DNA of 17,641 nucleotides, from contig FR882149.1 of NCBI GenBank assembly GCA_000435635.1, positions 132,420 to 150,060 on the forward strand, read 5' to 3'. The stretch comes from Prevotella sp. CAG:1320. Its GTDB lineage: Bacteria > Bacteroidota > Bacteroidia > Bacteroidales > Bacteroidaceae. Position numbers and translations under genes: made by a program. Below, one piece after another: positions 1 to 7,188 of the stretch. The notes below the pieces were generated by a model. It did no database searches. It saw only the letters and a list, made by a program, of their open reading frames with translations, and was not told the DNA's origin. Within the stretch, counting starts at the first letter, position 1. Each line of letters begins with the position of its first letter.

Positions 1-203
1 GCAGGAATGCCGTTGGCCCCTTGGTCGGGGCTGTCCATGACACACTTCAACTTGCCCGAGTCATCCTTGGAGAAGTGAAACACCAGGGAAAGCTTGGCAG
101 TTCGCAAATCCAGCTTGCCCGACCAGGCACCCAAGAAATCTTGGGCCTGGACCGCGAAGGTCATCGCCAAACCCACTAACAACAAAAACGTCTTTTTCAG
201 CAT
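1..203 (-). CDS. Secreted alpha/beta hydrolase, N-terminal fragment (runs off left edge)
   Basis: Only the first 67 codons are present; the rest lies left of position 1. The start ATG is at 203-201, with a purine-rich AGAGGA upstream on the minus strand. The protein opens with a signal peptide (MLKKTFLLLVGLAMTFAVQA) ending in an A-Q-A-like cleavage site. It continues with D-F-L-G-A-W-S-G-K-L, then L-S-L-V-F-H-F and a segment reading M-D-S-P-D-Q-G-A-N-G-I-P. This N-terminal beta domain is typical of a Bacteroidales family of exported alpha/beta hydrolases (serine aminopeptidase or acyl esterase-like), in which it precedes the hydrolase fold. The catalytic Ser-Asp-His residues are outside the window, so activity and substrate cannot be judged. 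The gene is downstream of glmM on the same strand but separated by 319 bp holding a large palindrome, so it probably has its own promoter. I found no clear -7 box for it. Confidence 0.75.
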   Translation of the reverse strand, partial: MLKKTFLLLVGLAMTFAVQAQDFLGAWSGKLDLRTAKLSLVFHFSKDDSGKLKCVMDSPDQGANGIP

Positions 204-235
204 AAGCAAATTCCTCTATAAGAAAAACGTGAGCC

Positions 236-439
236 TGCCACTTCAGACTCACGTTATATATTATAATCGTGAGTTCAACGAAAACTTGTAGAGACGCATT
301 CTTGCGTCTCAGCAAGCAAGATTGCCGAATAAAATTGGCAATTGCGAAGGCCTGGCGATTTGCTGAGACGCAAGAATGCGTCTCTACAAGTTTTCGTTGA
401 ACTCACGATTATAATATATAACGTGAGTCTGAAGTGGCA
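236..439. repeat. 204-bp palindromic element with perfect 80-bp inverted arms
   Basis: Positions 236-315 and 360-439 are exact reverse complements over 80 bp, separated by a 44-bp centre (316-359). Each arm contains a smaller palindrome, GAGACGCA-N4-TGCGTCTC (about 291-310 and 366-385), and an AT-rich stretch TTATATATTATAA. The centre has its own short dyad, ATTGCC (321-326) with GGCAAT (337-342). Just outside the left arm, ACGTGAG (227-233) forms a further dyad with CTCACGT (248-254). No open frame of transposase length and no flanking target duplication are visible. It resembles a non-autonomous miniature element or REP-type element. As RNA, from either strand, it would fold into a very stable hairpin between glmM and the hydrolase gene. 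Confidence 0.9.
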
Positions 440-478
440 TAACAGGGCTGCGCACATAAAGTGGAATTCGTCGACGTT

Positions 479-513
479 ATTATATATAATGTATCATGCG
501 CGCGAGGAAAGGA
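479..513 (+). repeat. Composite AT-palindrome/GCGCGC motif, copy 1
   Basis: A 12-bp AT palindrome (ATTATATATAAT, 479-490) is followed by GTATCAT, then GCGCGC and GAGGAAAGG. The same order of blocks recurs at 14463-14497 in the same orientation, with small insertions. It lies directly beyond the end of glmM. Its function is unknown; a dispersed repeat or a structured untranslated element is possible. Confidence 0.45.
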
Positions 514-530
514 CGTGAGGCCTCATCCTT
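509..530 (-). terminator. Weak hairpin overlapping the glmM stop codon
   Basis: AAGGA (509-513) pairs with TCCTT (526-530), and inside them TGAGG (516-520) pairs with CCTCA (521-525), with a two-base bulge. The hairpin overlaps the last two codons and the stop of glmM. No T-run follows on the minus strand, so it is a poor intrinsic terminator and may only be a structured 3' end. Confidence 0.25.
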
Positions 531-1908
531 GCATGTCGTAGACCACCTGCATGAGTTTCTTGCCCAAGGCATCAGCCTCCTCCATCGTGGCGGCTTCGCT
601 ATAGATGCGGATGATAGGCTCTGTGTTGCTCTTGCGCAAGTGCACCCACTTGTCGGGGAAATCTATCTTCACGCCATCGATATCGGTCACTTGCTCGTCG
701 CTATACATTTCCTTCACCTTGCGTAGAATAGCGTCCACGTCGGTGGAAGGAGTCAAGTCTATGCGATTCTTGGCGATATAATAGTTGGGGAAAGTAGCTC
801 GCAACTCGCTCGCCTTGCACCCCTTTTGAGCCAAGGAAGACAGGAAAAGGGCAATGCCAACCAAGGCATCCCGCCCGTAATGGCTCTCGGGATAAATGAC
901 ACCGCCATTACCCTCGCCGCCAATAATAGCGCCAACGGCCTTCATCTTAGTGGTAACGTTCACCTCGCCCACTGCCGCGGCAAAATATTCACCGCCATGC
1001 CGTTGAGTAACGTCACGCAGGGCACGGGTGCTACTCAAGTTGCTTACCGTATTGCCAGGCGTGTGGCTCAACACGTAATCAGCCACGGAGACCAACGTGT
1101 ATTCCTCGCCGAACATCTTTCCATCCTCCTGGATGAAGGCCAAGCGGTCGACATCGGGGTCTACGACAATACCCAAGTCGTAACCTCCCTTGCTCATCTC
1201 GGTCATGATACCTGAGAGATTCTTTTCCAAAGGCTCTGGATTGTGGGCAAAATCACCATTCGGCTCGCCATTGAGCAACGTGTACTCCACGCCCAAGGCC
1301 CGAAGAAGTCCCGGAAGGATGAGCGCTCCCACGGAGTTGATGGCATCTACCACCACCTGGAAACGCGCTTTCTTCACGGCCTCTACATCCACTAGCGACA
1401 AGGCCAGCACGGAGTCTATATGACGTTGATTATAGCTGTCGTCAAGCGTATAGGAACCCAGATGATCGACATCGGCGTAGCTGAAGTCTTCCCGCTCGGC
1501 AATTTCCAGCACGGCTTGTCCATCGGCAGCGGTAAGGAACTCTCCCTCGTGGTTAAGCAGCTTCAAGGCGTTCCAATGGCGGGGATTATGACTGGCCGTG
1601 ATGATAATGCCCCCTTCGGCTCCCGACATGCGCACCGCCAACTCCGTGGTGGGTGTGGTGGCCAAGCCAATGTCTATCACGTCATAACCCATACCCATCA
1701 ACGTTCCGCAGACCACTTGGCGCACCATGGAGCCAGAGATGCGGGCATCTCGCCCCACCACTATCTTATTGCTCTCGCATTGGCCGCTACGACGGATGAA
1801 GGTAGCGTACGCCGAGGTGAACTTCACGATGTCTAGCGGATTCAAGGTGTCACCTGCCTGTCCGCCTATAGTGCCGCGGATACCGGAAATGGACTTTATC
1901 AGTGTCAT
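523..1908 (-). CDS. glmM: Phosphoglucosamine mutase (phosphohexomutase family)
   Basis: A 461-aa alpha-D-phosphohexomutase. GlmM converts glucosamine-6-phosphate to glucosamine-1-phosphate, feeding UDP-GlcNAc for peptidoglycan and lipid A. All four family signatures are visible: the phosphoserine loop T-A-S-H-N-P with Ser106, the Mg-binding loop D-P-D-V-D-R (250-255), the sugar-binding loop G-E-G-N-G-G (331-336) and the phosphate-binding loop R-K-S-N-T-E-P (425-431). The N-terminus I-S-G-I-R-G-T matches the family opening. Length is normal (about 445-465 aa). The T-A-S-H-N-P-R-H-W-N-A-L-K wording is that of the Bacteroidales subgroup annotated as GlmM; a phosphomannomutase/phosphoglucomutase role cannot be excluded from sequence. 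It starts 32 bp after the DUF4827 lipoprotein stop, so the two are probably cotranscribed. Confidence 0.9.
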   Translation of the reverse strand: MTLIKSISGIRGTIGGQAGDTLNPLDIVKFTSAYATFIRRSGQCESNKIVVGRDARISGSMVRQVVCGTLMGMGYDVIDIGLATTPTTELAVRMSGAEGGIIITASHNPRHWNALKLLNHEGEFLTAADGQAVLEIAEREDFSYADVDHLGSYTLDDSYNQRHIDSVLALSLVDVEAVKKARFQVVVDAINSVGALILPGLLRALGVEYTLLNGEPNGDFAHNPEPLEKNLSGIMTEMSKGGYDLGIVVDPDVDRLAFIQEDGKMFGEEYTLVSVADYVLSHTPGNTVSNLSSTRALRDVTQRHGGEYFAAAVGEVNVTTKMKAVGAIIGGEGNGGVIYPESHYGRDALVGIALFLSSLAQKGCKASELRATFPNYYIAKNRIDLTPSTDVDAILRKVKEMYSDEQVTDIDGVKIDFPDKWVHLRKSNTEPIIRIYSEAATMEEADALGKKLMQVVYDMQG

Positions 1909-1940
1909 GGTAAAAATATGGTTATAGTTAAACGGGAAGA

Positions 1941-2633
1941 CTATCGTCCTCGTTGATATGTGATATCATACAAACAGGGATACACGCTAGACGAGGCCGC
2001 TTGCGTTCCCTCTGAATGGGGAACTATCAGCTTGAGATGAGCTATGCGGTCGGTAGCGGTCTGTGGACGACCTATCTTAATGTAAGTAAGAGGCTCCAGC
2101 CAACCATTGGGCACGGAGGTGGTGCCATAGACCATGTACATCAAGCTCTGATTACTGTCAAAAGACGCCGTAAAGGTACCATAGCTATTGGTTACCGTCA
2201 TTTTTTCCACCAGATAGGAGTAATCCAATATGTTGTTGGACAACTGCAAAGAGTCTCCCCTGGCACTAACCAAGAGATTGTATTCATCAAACCGGCAAAG
2301 CACGTCGGTAGTCTCTCCCTCCTTGATAGGCTCTCCACAGCCAATATCAATAATCTGCATATAGACGCCCGTGTTCTCAAAGAGCACGTATTCGTTCTTT
2401 TCCGTATCAGTAAGCACCACGGAGGGATCTGATTGGTAAGCTTCATATCGCTGCTTGAATTGCGCCTCTGATATCACTTGCACGTTATGATACCTCAAAT
2501 AGAGGTTAATAGAGTCACGCTCGCGGTTGCGCTGGTCGGCATATGTCTCAGTATCATCACAGGAGGCCACGAAAACGGCAGCCATGATGACAAGGATGCC
2601 CATAAGAAGTTTTCTCATTTTCTCTCTATTCAT
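1941..2633 (-). CDS. DUF4827-family lipoprotein
   Basis: A 230-aa predicted lipoprotein. A hydrophobic signal of about 18 residues ends in a lipobox, V-A-S-C, with Cys25 as the lipidated residue and D-D following, which is common for Bacteroidales lipoproteins. The segment after it (D-D-T-E-T-Y-A-D-Q) and the body match what I recall of DUF4827, a Bacteroidales-restricted family of unproven function; an FKBP-like fold is sometimes suggested, which I cannot verify here. Two starts are possible: the ATG at 2633, or codon 6 at 2618 (M-R-K-L-L). The -7 box at 2648-2655 would leave only about ten transcribed bases before the first ATG, which favours the second. It sits directly upstream of glmM, suggesting an envelope role, but that is inference. 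Confidence 0.8.
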   Translation of the reverse strand: MNREKMRKLLMGILVIMAAVFVASCDDTETYADQRNRERDSINLYLRYHNVQVISEAQFKQRYEAYQSDPSVVLTDTEKNEYVLFENTGVYMQIIDIGCGEPIKEGETTDVLCRFDEYNLLVSARGDSLQLSNNILDYSYLVEKMTVTNSYGTFTASFDSNQSLMYMVYGTTSVPNGWLEPLTYIKIGRPQTATDRIAHLKLIVPHSEGTQAASSSVYPCLYDITYQRGR

Positions 2634-2647
2634 TGCTTAATCGGCCA

Positions 2648-2655
2648 CAAAGGTA
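2648..2655 (-). promoter_or_regulatory. Bacteroidota -7 promoter box for DUF4827-glmM
   Basis: The minus strand reads TACCTTTG, an exact match to TAnnTTTG, 15 bp upstream of the first ATG and 30 bp upstream of the internal ATG at 2618. No convincing TTG/TTTG -33 element is seen at the expected spacing. Confidence 0.55.
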
Positions 2656-2737
2656 ATAAAAAGATAAGACTCTAGAGGCAGAGCGACTTCGTTTTTATTA
2701 TTATTTATCATTTACAGGCATCTGGACAGAACGGCTC

Positions 2738-3775
2738 TCACGCTCGCAATCTTTCGGAATAAGCGTTCACCGCACGTTCCACCACGGCCTTAGCCTCCTC
2801 CAAAGAGCATGCCAGCTTTCCACCTGACGCATTAAGGTGACCACCGCCATGAAAGAAGTTGGCGGCCATCTCGTTACATGGAAAGTCGTCTACAGAGCGC
2901 AAACTGACATATATCAGATTGTCCTGCTCTGTATCCTCACGCAAATAGATAGAGAGTTTGAGGTCCTTGATGCGCAAAGGCTGATTGACCAATCCCTCCA
3001 CGTCACCTTTGATAAAGTGGTAACGCTGCATTTCCTCTCGGGTAAGCGTGAAACAAGCGGCATGCAAATCTTCCCACACCTGCAGTTTCTGGTCCATCAA
3101 GTATCCCCTAAGACGAATGGCATAAGAACTGTAATTGTTGAAAACCCTTCGATAAATGAGATCCTTGTCTATATGCTTGGTGAGAAGCTGGCTGATGATA
3201 AAGAAAATGACGGGACTATTGGAGTTGTAGGTGAAAGCGCCCGTGTCGGTCATCATGCCGCAATATATGCAAGTAGCCCATTTGCGGTTCATCCGCTCAA
3301 AGTCTCCCAATTGCCAAACAATGCGGAACACCAGCTCGCATGTGCTGCAAAGGGAGGGACGGGAAATAACCAAATCCATCTCGTCGCTAGGGTTAAGATG
3401 ATGGTCTATCATCACTTTGCGGGCAGGAGACAACATGAGCACTTGTTGCATGGCCTCTACCCTGGAAGACTCTCCGAAATCAAGACAGAACACCAAGTCC
3501 GCTTGCTGGAAAAGCGCGGTCACCACCTCGGGCTTACGGTCATAACGCAACACTCGCTCAGAGCCAGGTAGCCACTGCAAGAAGTCGGGATAGGCATCGG
3601 GGACAACCACAAAAGGAGCCTTGCCCAACTGGCGCAAATATTCATTCCATGCCAAAGCGGCCCCCATGGCATCTCCATCGGGAGACTTATGGGCACAAAT
3701 AACAATACGCTCAGAAGCCGCTATCCAGTGCCTCAGGATAGCAGCTTCTTTTTCATCCAGTGTATTGATTTCCAT
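2738..3775 (-). CDS. DHH/DHHA1 phosphoesterase, NrnA-like (nanoRNase/pAp phosphatase)
   Basis: A 345-aa cytoplasmic DHH-family phosphoesterase. Members of this subfamily degrade 2-5 nt RNA, dephosphorylate 3'-phosphoadenosine 5'-phosphate, or hydrolyse pApA from c-di-AMP turnover, using two Mn ions. The four DHH motifs are visible: A-H-K-S-P-D-G-D-A (His29, Asp33, Asp35), C-L-D-F (Asp99), I-D-H-H (Asp124, His125, His126) and M-M-T-D-T-G (Asp177). The C-terminal DHHA1 substrate-binding motif G-G-G-H-L-N-A-S-G-G is at 310-319. Length is normal. Its ATG follows the stop codon of the upstream nucleotidyltransferase with no spacer (TAG-ATG on the minus strand), so translation is probably coupled. 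Which of the known substrates it prefers cannot be told from sequence. Confidence 0.9.
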   Translation of the reverse strand: MEINTLDEKEAAILRHWIAASERIVICAHKSPDGDAMGAALAWNEYLRQLGKAPFVVVPDAYPDFLQWLPGSERVLRYDRKPEVVTALFQQADLVFCLDFGESSRVEAMQQVLMLSPARKVMIDHHLNPSDEMDLVISRPSLCSTCELVFRIVWQLGDFERMNRKWATCIYCGMMTDTGAFTYNSNSPVIFFIISQLLTKHIDKDLIYRRVFNNYSSYAIRLRGYLMDQKLQVWEDLHAACFTLTREEMQRYHFIKGDVEGLVNQPLRIKDLKLSIYLREDTEQDNLIYVSLRSVDDFPCNEMAANFFHGGGHLNASGGKLACSLEEAKAVVERAVNAYSERLRA

Positions 3776-4687
3776 CTAGAACAGTTTCTCAGGATAAACG
3801 CCTTCGTCAACCAATCCCTTAATCCTGTCTACCACCGCTTGGCGATCCGCGGAATAGGTCACGCCAAACCACTTGCTGGTAGTGTCAAGCACCTGCACAG
3901 TGGCAATGCCGTCATTGATCAACTTGTTTACCACCAACGGAATAAAGAACTCGGCCTTGAGATTCTCCATATTCTTGGGATTGTTGAGAAAATCCTTGAA
4001 GTAAGCCTCGCTATAGTCAAAATAATCTGGCGTGAAACCCCAAACATTCATGGACACGGGAGTATTGTCTTCTATGGCAACCCACTCTCCGTGCTCATCT
4101 TTATAGCTTACTTTTCCTTCTATACGCATAATCTCCGTGCGCTCCACACAGGTAGTCAAGTTGTCGGCCTCATCCTTTGAGCAGATACCGCGAGCCACGG
4201 TTCCATTCTCCGACAAAGTGTTACCTACACGGAATCCAACCATGGCGTATTTGTTTTTGCTTCCTTCCGGTAACTCGGAAAGGAATTTCCCTATCACGCG
4301 GAAGCTGTCGCGGTTATAGAAATCATCGCAGTTGATTACGCAAAAAGGTTCATGGATAATATCCTTGGCCATGAGCACCGCATGATTGGTTCCCCATGGC
4401 TTAACGCGTCCTTCGGGAACGCTGAACCCTTCAGGCAAAGCATCCAAAGACTGGAAGCAAAGCTCCGCGGGAATATGCCCCTCATACTTGGCTAACACCT
4501 GCTCACGGAACTGCTGTTCGAAATCCTTGCGAATAACGAACACGATTTTCCCGAAGCCTGCCTGAATAGCGTCATAAATGGAATAATCCATAATGGTCTC
4601 CCCATTGGGACCCAGCCCGTCAAGTTGTTTGAGACCTCCGTAGCGGCTGCCCATGCCAGCAGCCAACAACAACAGTGTCGGTTTCAT
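3776..4687 (-). CDS. Nucleoside-triphosphate sugar-1-phosphate transferase family protein
   Basis: A 303-aa GT-A-like nucleotidyltransferase. The N-terminal signature L-A-A-G-M-G-S-R-Y-G-G-L-K-Q-L-D (8-23) is the nucleotide-binding loop of the NTP-transferase family. K-P-W-G-T-N-H-A (96-103) and the metal-site region I-N-C-D-D-F-Y (118-124, Asp121/Asp122) also fit. The family makes NDP-sugars or related activated alcohols from a phosphate ester and NTP. The nearest annotated relatives I know in Bacteroidales are simply called nucleotidyltransferase, so I assign no substrate. There are no membrane segments or signal peptide. The gene has its own -7 box at 4722-4729 and abuts the DHH gene downstream, forming a two-gene unit. 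The functional link between the two is not obvious. Confidence 0.8.
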   Translation of the reverse strand: MKPTLLLLAAGMGSRYGGLKQLDGLGPNGETIMDYSIYDAIQAGFGKIVFVIRKDFEQQFREQVLAKYEGHIPAELCFQSLDALPEGFSVPEGRVKPWGTNHAVLMAKDIIHEPFCVINCDDFYNRDSFRVIGKFLSELPEGSKNKYAMVGFRVGNTLSENGTVARGICSKDEADNLTTCVERTEIMRIEGKVSYKDEHGEWVAIEDNTPVSMNVWGFTPDYFDYSEAYFKDFLNNPKNMENLKAEFFIPLVVNKLINDGIATVQVLDTTSKWFGVTYSADRQAVVDRIKGLVDEGVYPEKLF

Positions 4688-4721
4688 AAGTATATTTTTA
4701 GTAGGTATTATAAATCCCTAG

Positions 4722-4729
4722 CAAAGGTA
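4722..4729 (-). promoter_or_regulatory. Bacteroidota -7 promoter box for the nucleotidyltransferase-DHH pair
   Basis: The minus strand reads TACCTTTG, an exact TAnnTTTG match, 34 bp upstream of the ATG at 4687 and within the 86-bp gap after tamL. No clear -33 TTG is present. Confidence 0.55.
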
Positions 4730-4773
4730 ACTATTTTTCTTGATATAGCATAGAACTAAATGAAAAAATCTCG

Positions 4774-7188
4774 TTAGAAGGGATATCCCACGGCCAGATG
4801 GATGGCATGGCCATCACTGAACTTGGGAATATTGTAAAAACCGCTCTTTCCCGTTTCATAAGGCACATGGAGTCCTATACCCCAATCCAGACGTATCACA
4901 AACATTCCCAAATCGTACCTAAGACCTACACCCGTTCCCAAGGCCAGCTGCTTATAAAAACTTCCTATCTCGAACTTGCAGCCTTCCAGCTCTTCGTGGT
5001 CACGTAATGTCCAAACATTGCCAGCGTCAAGGAACAACGCCCCGTGCAACGATCCCCATAGGCGCATACGATATTCCAAATTGAGCTGGAGCTTCACGTC
5101 TCCTGTCTGGTCGATATAGGAAGAACGGCCTTTCTTGCGAAGATAAGTGCCCGGTCCGATGCTACGCACATTGAAAGCACGGATACTATTGGCTCCTCCC
5201 ACATAAAACTGTTCATAATAAGGGGCGCTGTTGGTGTTTCCATAACTGTAAACCACTCCCGCGTTGACATGTCCCACTAAAGATGAATACTCGGAGAAAT
5301 TCCATTGCTTGACAAACTTGGTCTCCACTTTCACGAACTGGGCAAAAGGATTCTTGAACATTGTCTTGTCTTTCTTGTTCCATCCTTCCCCAAAAACGGC
5401 ATAACCTGCCGCCAAGAGGTTGGAAGCCTCACTTACCGTGGTTCGCCAGGTGATAGGATTACGAAAACGCGAAGGGCTACGGTATGTGTAAGTGTAACTC
5501 ATCTTGGGGACGAATTGGTCACGCATAGACACTTGTAAGTATGCGTTTTTCGCCAAGAGAGAGTCGAAAGCAGCCGTGCGCTCATTCATATATTCATAGG
5601 AGAGCAACAGAGGACTGAACGAGTGATGAGAACTAGGACTAGTAGACCAATCGTACGTCAGTTCCGCCGAAACCACATTGCGCATGAAGTAGCCTGAGCG
5701 GTTAAGAGTATTCGTGGAGAGTTCAACAACTGTAGTGGGATTAGAGAAGAAGCGTCTTCTAGCCCTGCGCCTGCGTTTTCTTCTGTCCTCCGTGTTGTTT
5801 TCACTCGTCAAGCGCTCGTATTGCTTAACCGGACTGGTAAACAATGTCCAAGGGGTAATGATGCGAGGAAAAGTCAGGGATGCGTCCAAGCCATATTCAT
5901 AGGAATTAACGCCTGTGCTACTACCTTCAGAAGCATGTCCTGTTTGCCACTCATAGGATCCATGGAGGTTGATATCCAACTTCTCGCCACCACGGAAGGC
6001 GTTTCGTTTCACGAAACCCACCACCAACTCGGGACCATAACGTCCCGAGGTCTTTCCCTTGGCATTGGCCTCTATATAAAAATCATAGGGTTTGTCGAGC
6101 ACCAAGTCTATTCTGGCATCCAGCGTGTCGCATGTGGCGGAAGTATCCCTGGGCGTAAAACGAATGCCTGAGTAGCTGAAAAGTCCCGTAGACTGCAAAT
6201 GCTTGGTAAATCGTTCTACATTCTCAAGCCTATAAGGTCTACCATGGCGCAAGCGAAGTCCCGTCATGAAGACACCTGGGCGGATAGGAGGTTTCTTTCC
6301 TCTGTAGTTAAAGCGCAAATGGCGAAACTTGAAATAATTGTCCAAAGAATCCGTCATCTCCTTGCGCATATTGACATCAATATTGCCGATATACCACCGA
6401 CGATGGGCACGCGGGTCTATACTGTCCGCTAAAGCTAAACGCAACTGCACTCGATGGGGAACAGCAGCGGTGTCCGCCAAGTAAGAAGCGTAACCCGATT
6501 GATAAAAATAGTATCCATGATCTTGGAACAAACTTGCCAAGCGTTGCCGTTCAGATTCCAAGTCCGATACGGAGAAAGGACTACCTTTATGCAAATATGT
6601 ATCTGAAGCGGAAGACTTAATCAAACTATCCGCCACGGCAGGAAATGACATATAGGCAATGGAGTCCAACCGCCAAAGAGGTCCCATGTTGACGGTATAG
6701 GATATCTTGGCTTTCTTGGGGTTCTTGAGCGTAATCTCCTCGTAGGAGACCTTGCTGTTGAAATATCCCCGTTTCATAAGCTCCCCTTCGGCTACCTGAG
6801 CCCGCAAATCAGGATTTACCTCGCTCAGCAACTTTGGTTCCGTGCCAAAGGTACGGGTCATCCAACGGGCAAAAGCGTTATCTGATTTTGAGAAGGCATT
6901 CCAAATCCACAAACGCACAGGGAAAGGAGACATGTGATAGCTACTGCCAAACAAAGCCTCTGTAGGCGCGGAAGCCAACACATACTCCATCTCGGCTATC
7001 GTGGAGTCAGCGTGGCCGCCCTCCTCATAGTTCACATAAGAGATTTTCTTCAGTCCCGCGAAAAGTTGCTCATCATCGGGAATGGCACGCGTAGTAGAAC
7101 AGGACGTAAGTGAAAAACTTATCACTATTGCCGCCAACGCTATATATATAATATGTATAATATGGTATATGCTACTTCTCTTGCTCAT
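4774..7188 (-). CDS. tamL: TamL-type outer-membrane assembly lipoprotein (BamA/TamA superfamily)
   Basis: An 804-aa Omp85-superfamily protein, the lipidated TamA counterpart known from Bacteroidota that works with TamB in outer-membrane assembly. The N-terminus has a signal peptide ending in the lipobox L-T-S-C (Cys30), followed by S-T-T-R-A-I-P-D-D-E. POTRA-like modules can be recognised at roughly 140-180 and 265-370. A beta-barrel (about 370-804) follows, with alternating strands and a C-terminal aromatic end, A-V-G-Y-P-F. The start ATG lies inside the end of tamB, so the two frames overlap by 17 bp and are translationally linked. One oddity is a very basic stretch, RRKRRRRARRR, at 469-479, between two predicted barrel strands. 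Absence of tetrapeptide-specific BamA features and the tamB neighbour favour TamL over BamA. Confidence 0.88.
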   Translation of the reverse strand: MSKRSSIYHIIHIIYIALAAIVISFSLTSCSTTRAIPDDEQLFAGLKKISYVNYEEGGHADSTIAEMEYVLASAPTEALFGSSYHMSPFPVRLWIWNAFSKSDNAFARWMTRTFGTEPKLLSEVNPDLRAQVAEGELMKRGYFNSKVSYEEITLKNPKKAKISYTVNMGPLWRLDSIAYMSFPAVADSLIKSSASDTYLHKGSPFSVSDLESERQRLASLFQDHGYYFYQSGYASYLADTAAVPHRVQLRLALADSIDPRAHRRWYIGNIDVNMRKEMTDSLDNYFKFRHLRFNYRGKKPPIRPGVFMTGLRLRHGRPYRLENVERFTKHLQSTGLFSYSGIRFTPRDTSATCDTLDARIDLVLDKPYDFYIEANAKGKTSGRYGPELVVGFVKRNAFRGGEKLDINLHGSYEWQTGHASEGSSTGVNSYEYGLDASLTFPRIITPWTLFTSPVKQYERLTSENNTEDRRKRRRRARRRFFSNPTTVVELSTNTLNRSGYFMRNVVSAELTYDWSTSPSSHHSFSPLLLSYEYMNERTAAFDSLLAKNAYLQVSMRDQFVPKMSYTYTYRSPSRFRNPITWRTTVSEASNLLAAGYAVFGEGWNKKDKTMFKNPFAQFVKVETKFVKQWNFSEYSSLVGHVNAGVVYSYGNTNSAPYYEQFYVGGANSIRAFNVRSIGPGTYLRKKGRSSYIDQTGDVKLQLNLEYRMRLWGSLHGALFLDAGNVWTLRDHEELEGCKFEIGSFYKQLALGTGVGLRYDLGMFVIRLDWGIGLHVPYETGKSGFYNIPKFSDGHAIHLAVGYPF

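Noticed and set aside
236..439. Complete insertion sequence
   Set aside because: The element is only 204 bp, encodes no transposase and shows no flanking target duplication, so at most it is a non-autonomous element.
7141..7164. (TA)5 tract at the start of tamL as a phase-variation switch
   Set aside because: Five dinucleotide units are too few for efficient slippage, and the tract simply encodes the Ile/Tyr/His-rich signal peptide in the correct frame.
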